DNA of 64,000 nt from Paenibacillus xylanexedens (lineage in GTDB: Bacteria; Bacillota; Bacilli; Paenibacillales; Paenibacillaceae), in the NCBI RefSeq assembly GCF_001908275.1, contig NZ_CP018620.1, forward strand, positions 1,922,001 through 1,986,000, read 5' to 3'. Positions 62,283 to 64,000 of the stretch are shown here, in pieces (positions within the stretch are counted from its first letter, which is position 1; each line of letters opens with the position of its first letter). Position numbers and translations under genes: made by a program. A model generated the notes under the pieces. That model did not search any database, was not told the DNA's origin, and was given only the letters and a program-made list of their open reading frames with translations.

Positions 62283-63628
62283 AACCTAGTGTATGGCAGG
62301 CGATTGATGAACTACAACGCGGAAAGGAAGACCCGGTATGTGCGTATGTCTACGATCTGGCCGGCATTCAGGAACAGGTAGGTCAGATGCTGGGCAGCAT
62401 GCCCGGAAACACAGAATTGTTTTACGCCATTAAGGCGAATCCAGATCCGCGAATCATTGAGGCGTTGCTACCATTGGTGAAGGGCTTTGAAGTGGCTTCA
62501 AGTGGAGAGTTGCTCAAGGTTAGAGCGGTAAGTCGCGAGGTTCCGATTCTGTTTGGAGGTCCGGGTAAGAAGGAGAGCGAACTGAGATTAGCGATGGAAC
62601 ATGGCGTGAGTTACATTCATGTGGAAAGTTTGCTGGAGCTGCGGCGTATCATTGCGATTGCGAAAGAGAGAGCGATGGAGCAGGAGCAGGTGCAGGGGAG
62701 CAGGCAGAAGCAAGAATGGGAGCAAAAACCGGGACATGAGCCGAAACACAAACAACAACAGAAGCAAGCGCAGGAGGTGCGCATTCTGCTCCGAATCAAT
62801 CTGCGAAGCAGTACGTTACCCCGGACGAAGATTGTTATGGGCGGCGGACCGAGTCCTTTTGGTATCGATGAAGAGGCAGTGGAAGAAGCCGTCGAACTCA
62901 TTCGTGTGGAAGGCGCGGGTGTAGTTCGGTTAAGCGGGTTCCACTTTCATTCCTTGTCTAACAATATGGATGCCAGGCTGCACGCCGAGATGATCGAACT
63001 GTATTTGCAAAAGGTGGAGCAATGGCAGCAACAGTATGATCTTCCTGTGGAAGTGGTGAATGCAGGAGGTGGGTTCGGTGTTACGTATGATGGCAGCCCC
63101 GGATTCGACTGGCCCTTGTTCACTTCCCTGCTGGAGCAAAGTGAAGCCAGAGAGCGCCTTGCTTCACGCGGAGGTCAGCTGTATTTTGAAACGGGTCGAC
63201 TACTGGTGGCAGACCATGGGTACTACGTAGCAGAAGTTACGGATATCAAAACCTCTCATGATCAGTATTTTGCCGTGTTAAGAGGAGGTACGCACCACAA
63301 TCGTCTGCCTGCTTCATGGGGGCATAACCACCCGTTCCAGATTATGGAGACGGACCGTTGGAAGCATTCATTTGCCCGTCCAGAGGTAAGAGATCGTCGA
63401 GTCCATATCGTAGGTGAGCTATGCACACCTAAGGATCGCATGCATTCTGATGCGGAGGTAGCACTGCTGCGCGTGGGAGATATTGTTTTGTTTGAAAAGT
63501 CTGGGGCTTATTGCTGGACCATCTCGCATCATGATTTTCTGGGGCATCCGCACCCGGCATTCCATTATCTAACGGAGGACAATAATCATGTCAACACTGA
63601 TGAAACGTTCCAGTCTGCAAGCCGCTGA
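62279..63628 (+). CDS. sbnH: PLP-dependent type III decarboxylase, SbnH-like
   Basis: A 449-residue fold-III decarboxylase (DapDC/ornithine type). The PLP Lys is in ELFYAIKANPDPRI, and the glycine-rich phosphate site (VVNAGGGFGVTYDG), GQLYFETGRLLVADHG and a late Cys-containing GELCTPKDRMHSDAE are present. SbnH decarboxylates a citryl-diamino-acid intermediate. If the amine here is diaminobutyrate, the product would carry a diaminopropane unit. An unusual Gln/Lys/Glu-rich insertion of about 40 residues (near nt 62660-62780) interrupts the barrel. It overlaps the SbnG-like gene by four bases and the next gene by 41. Confidence 0.88.
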   Translation: MKPSVWQAIDELQRGKEDPVCAYVYDLAGIQEQVGQMLGSMPGNTELFYAIKANPDPRIIEALLPLVKGFEVASSGELLKVRAVSREVPILFGGPGKKESELRLAMEHGVSYIHVESLLELRRIIAIAKERAMEQEQVQGSRQKQEWEQKPGHEPKHKQQQKQAQEVRILLRINLRSSTLPRTKIVMGGGPSPFGIDEEAVEEAVELIRVEGAGVVRLSGFHFHSLSNNMDARLHAEMIELYLQKVEQWQQQYDLPVEVVNAGGGFGVTYDGSPGFDWPLFTSLLEQSEARERLASRGGQLYFETGRLLVADHGYYVAEVTDIKTSHDQYFAVLRGGTHHNRLPASWGHNHPFQIMETDRWKHSFARPEVRDRRVHIVGELCTPKDRMHSDAEVALLRVGDIVLFEKSGAYCWTISHHDFLGHPHPAFHYLTEDNNHVNTDETFQSASR

Positions 63629-64000
63629 ACGCCGGATTATGGCGGATCTGATGAATTCATTCTTGTCGGAGCAATTACTCCCACTGGAGGATCACCCATT
63701 CATTGATTTTACCGCATCACCTGCACCGTTCCGTCGATTGTACAAGGGATATGACAGCGAAGAGCATAATCATAATGTAGCTTCTCGCTATAGATTGCAC
63801 ACTCAAGGTATACTCTGTCTGGTTGAAACAGGAGTAAGACAGGGGACTCAGTGGGTTCAGGGTTCACCGATCTACGAGGAGAAAACTGATGGAAGCTGGG
63901 TTCTCCTTGATACTCCGGCAGAAGTTGGACGTGCGGTGTTACAGAGGGCTTTGTCGGATAAGGCCTATGCGCAGCCTGGGGTGGCGGAATTCCTGGTTAG
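63588..64000 (+). CDS. Third NIS siderophore synthetase (IucA/IucC family), 5' part
   Basis: 137 codons are visible before the right edge. The ATG has CGGAGG ten bases upstream and overlaps the decarboxylase gene. The N-terminus (QAAERRIMADLMNSFLSEQL, PLEDHPFIDFTA, SPIYEEKTDGSWVLLDTPAE) resembles the start of IucA/IucC proteins. By its place after the SbnG/SbnH-like genes it may be the third synthetase (SbnC role). The diagnostic HPxHP-type motifs lie beyond the window, so the assignment is moderate. Confidence 0.65.
   Translation, partial: MSTLMKRSSLQAAERRIMADLMNSFLSEQLLPLEDHPFIDFTASPAPFRRLYKGYDSEEHNHNVASRYRLHTQGILCLVETGVRQGTQWVQGSPIYEEKTDGSWVLLDTPAEVGRAVLQRALSDKAYAQPGVAEFLV

Overview
The window looks like chromosome of a Paenibacillus-type Gram-positive soil bacterium. 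Supporting signs are strong AGGAGG-type ribosome binding sites, TTG and GTG starts, a cyclodextrin glucanotransferase, a GH127 arabinofuranosidase, B. subtilis-like proteins (YclNOPQ, YsnE, BdhA, TelA) and moderate GC. I saw no rRNA, tRNA, prophage or CRISPR array.

Layout. 1-4.1 kb: a PocR/AraC-type regulator (cut by the left edge) divergent from glycerol dehydrogenase and a fused DhaK-DhaL dihydroxyacetone kinase. 4.3-8.5 kb: a Fur-box-controlled siderophore ABC importer (YclQNOP type). 8.7-20.8 kb: small housekeeping and accessory genes: an alanyl-tRNA editing gene with an in-frame TGA, a zinc-ribbon protein, IS110/IS1111 copy 1, acetyltransferases, an amino-acid permease, an orphan toxin C-terminus with a probable immunity gene, a chemoreceptor and a LysR regulator. 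21-27 kb: butanediol dehydrogenase, an AraC regulator, GH127 and a Uma2 protein. 27.8-31.4 kb: a membrane protein, a solute-binding/VWA protein and TelA. 31.5-34 kb: a secreted protein, a TetR regulator and an SDR. 34-52.5 kb: a starch/cyclodextrin region (LacI repressor with repeated operators, ABC importer, MFS protein, CGTase, cyclomaltodextrinase). It is interrupted by a three-gene acyl-activation operon and IS copy 2. 52.5-64 kb: a relic of a Fur-regulated ABC ATPase, then a Fur-controlled siderophore operon of the NIS (IucA/IucC) type that runs off the right edge.

The siderophore operon encodes an ATP-grasp ligase, a 2,4-diaminobutyrate aminotransferase, an MFS exporter, SbnE-, SbnF-, SbnG- and SbnH-like proteins and the start of a third NIS synthetase. 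This is staphyloferrin-B logic, but the diamine source appears to be diaminobutyrate instead of diaminopropionate.

Two families of dispersed non-coding elements stand out. The first is a fold-back, MITE-like element of about 180-230 bp with TATAAGTTGAAC ends. It occurs six times, mostly just upstream of start codons. The second is a palindromic element of about 195 bp that carries four TAACGAAYC motifs at a fixed 50/84/50 spacing. It occurs three times, and in two of the three an identical IS110/IS1111-type element sits exactly in the outermost motif. Each IS copy has about 300 bp of non-coding DNA 3' of the transposase with an internal inverted repeat, a candidate guide (bridge/seek) RNA region. 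Other oddities are a butirosin-BtrH-like/ACP fusion beside an acyl-AMP ligase, a frameshifted esterase and a structured CGTase leader.
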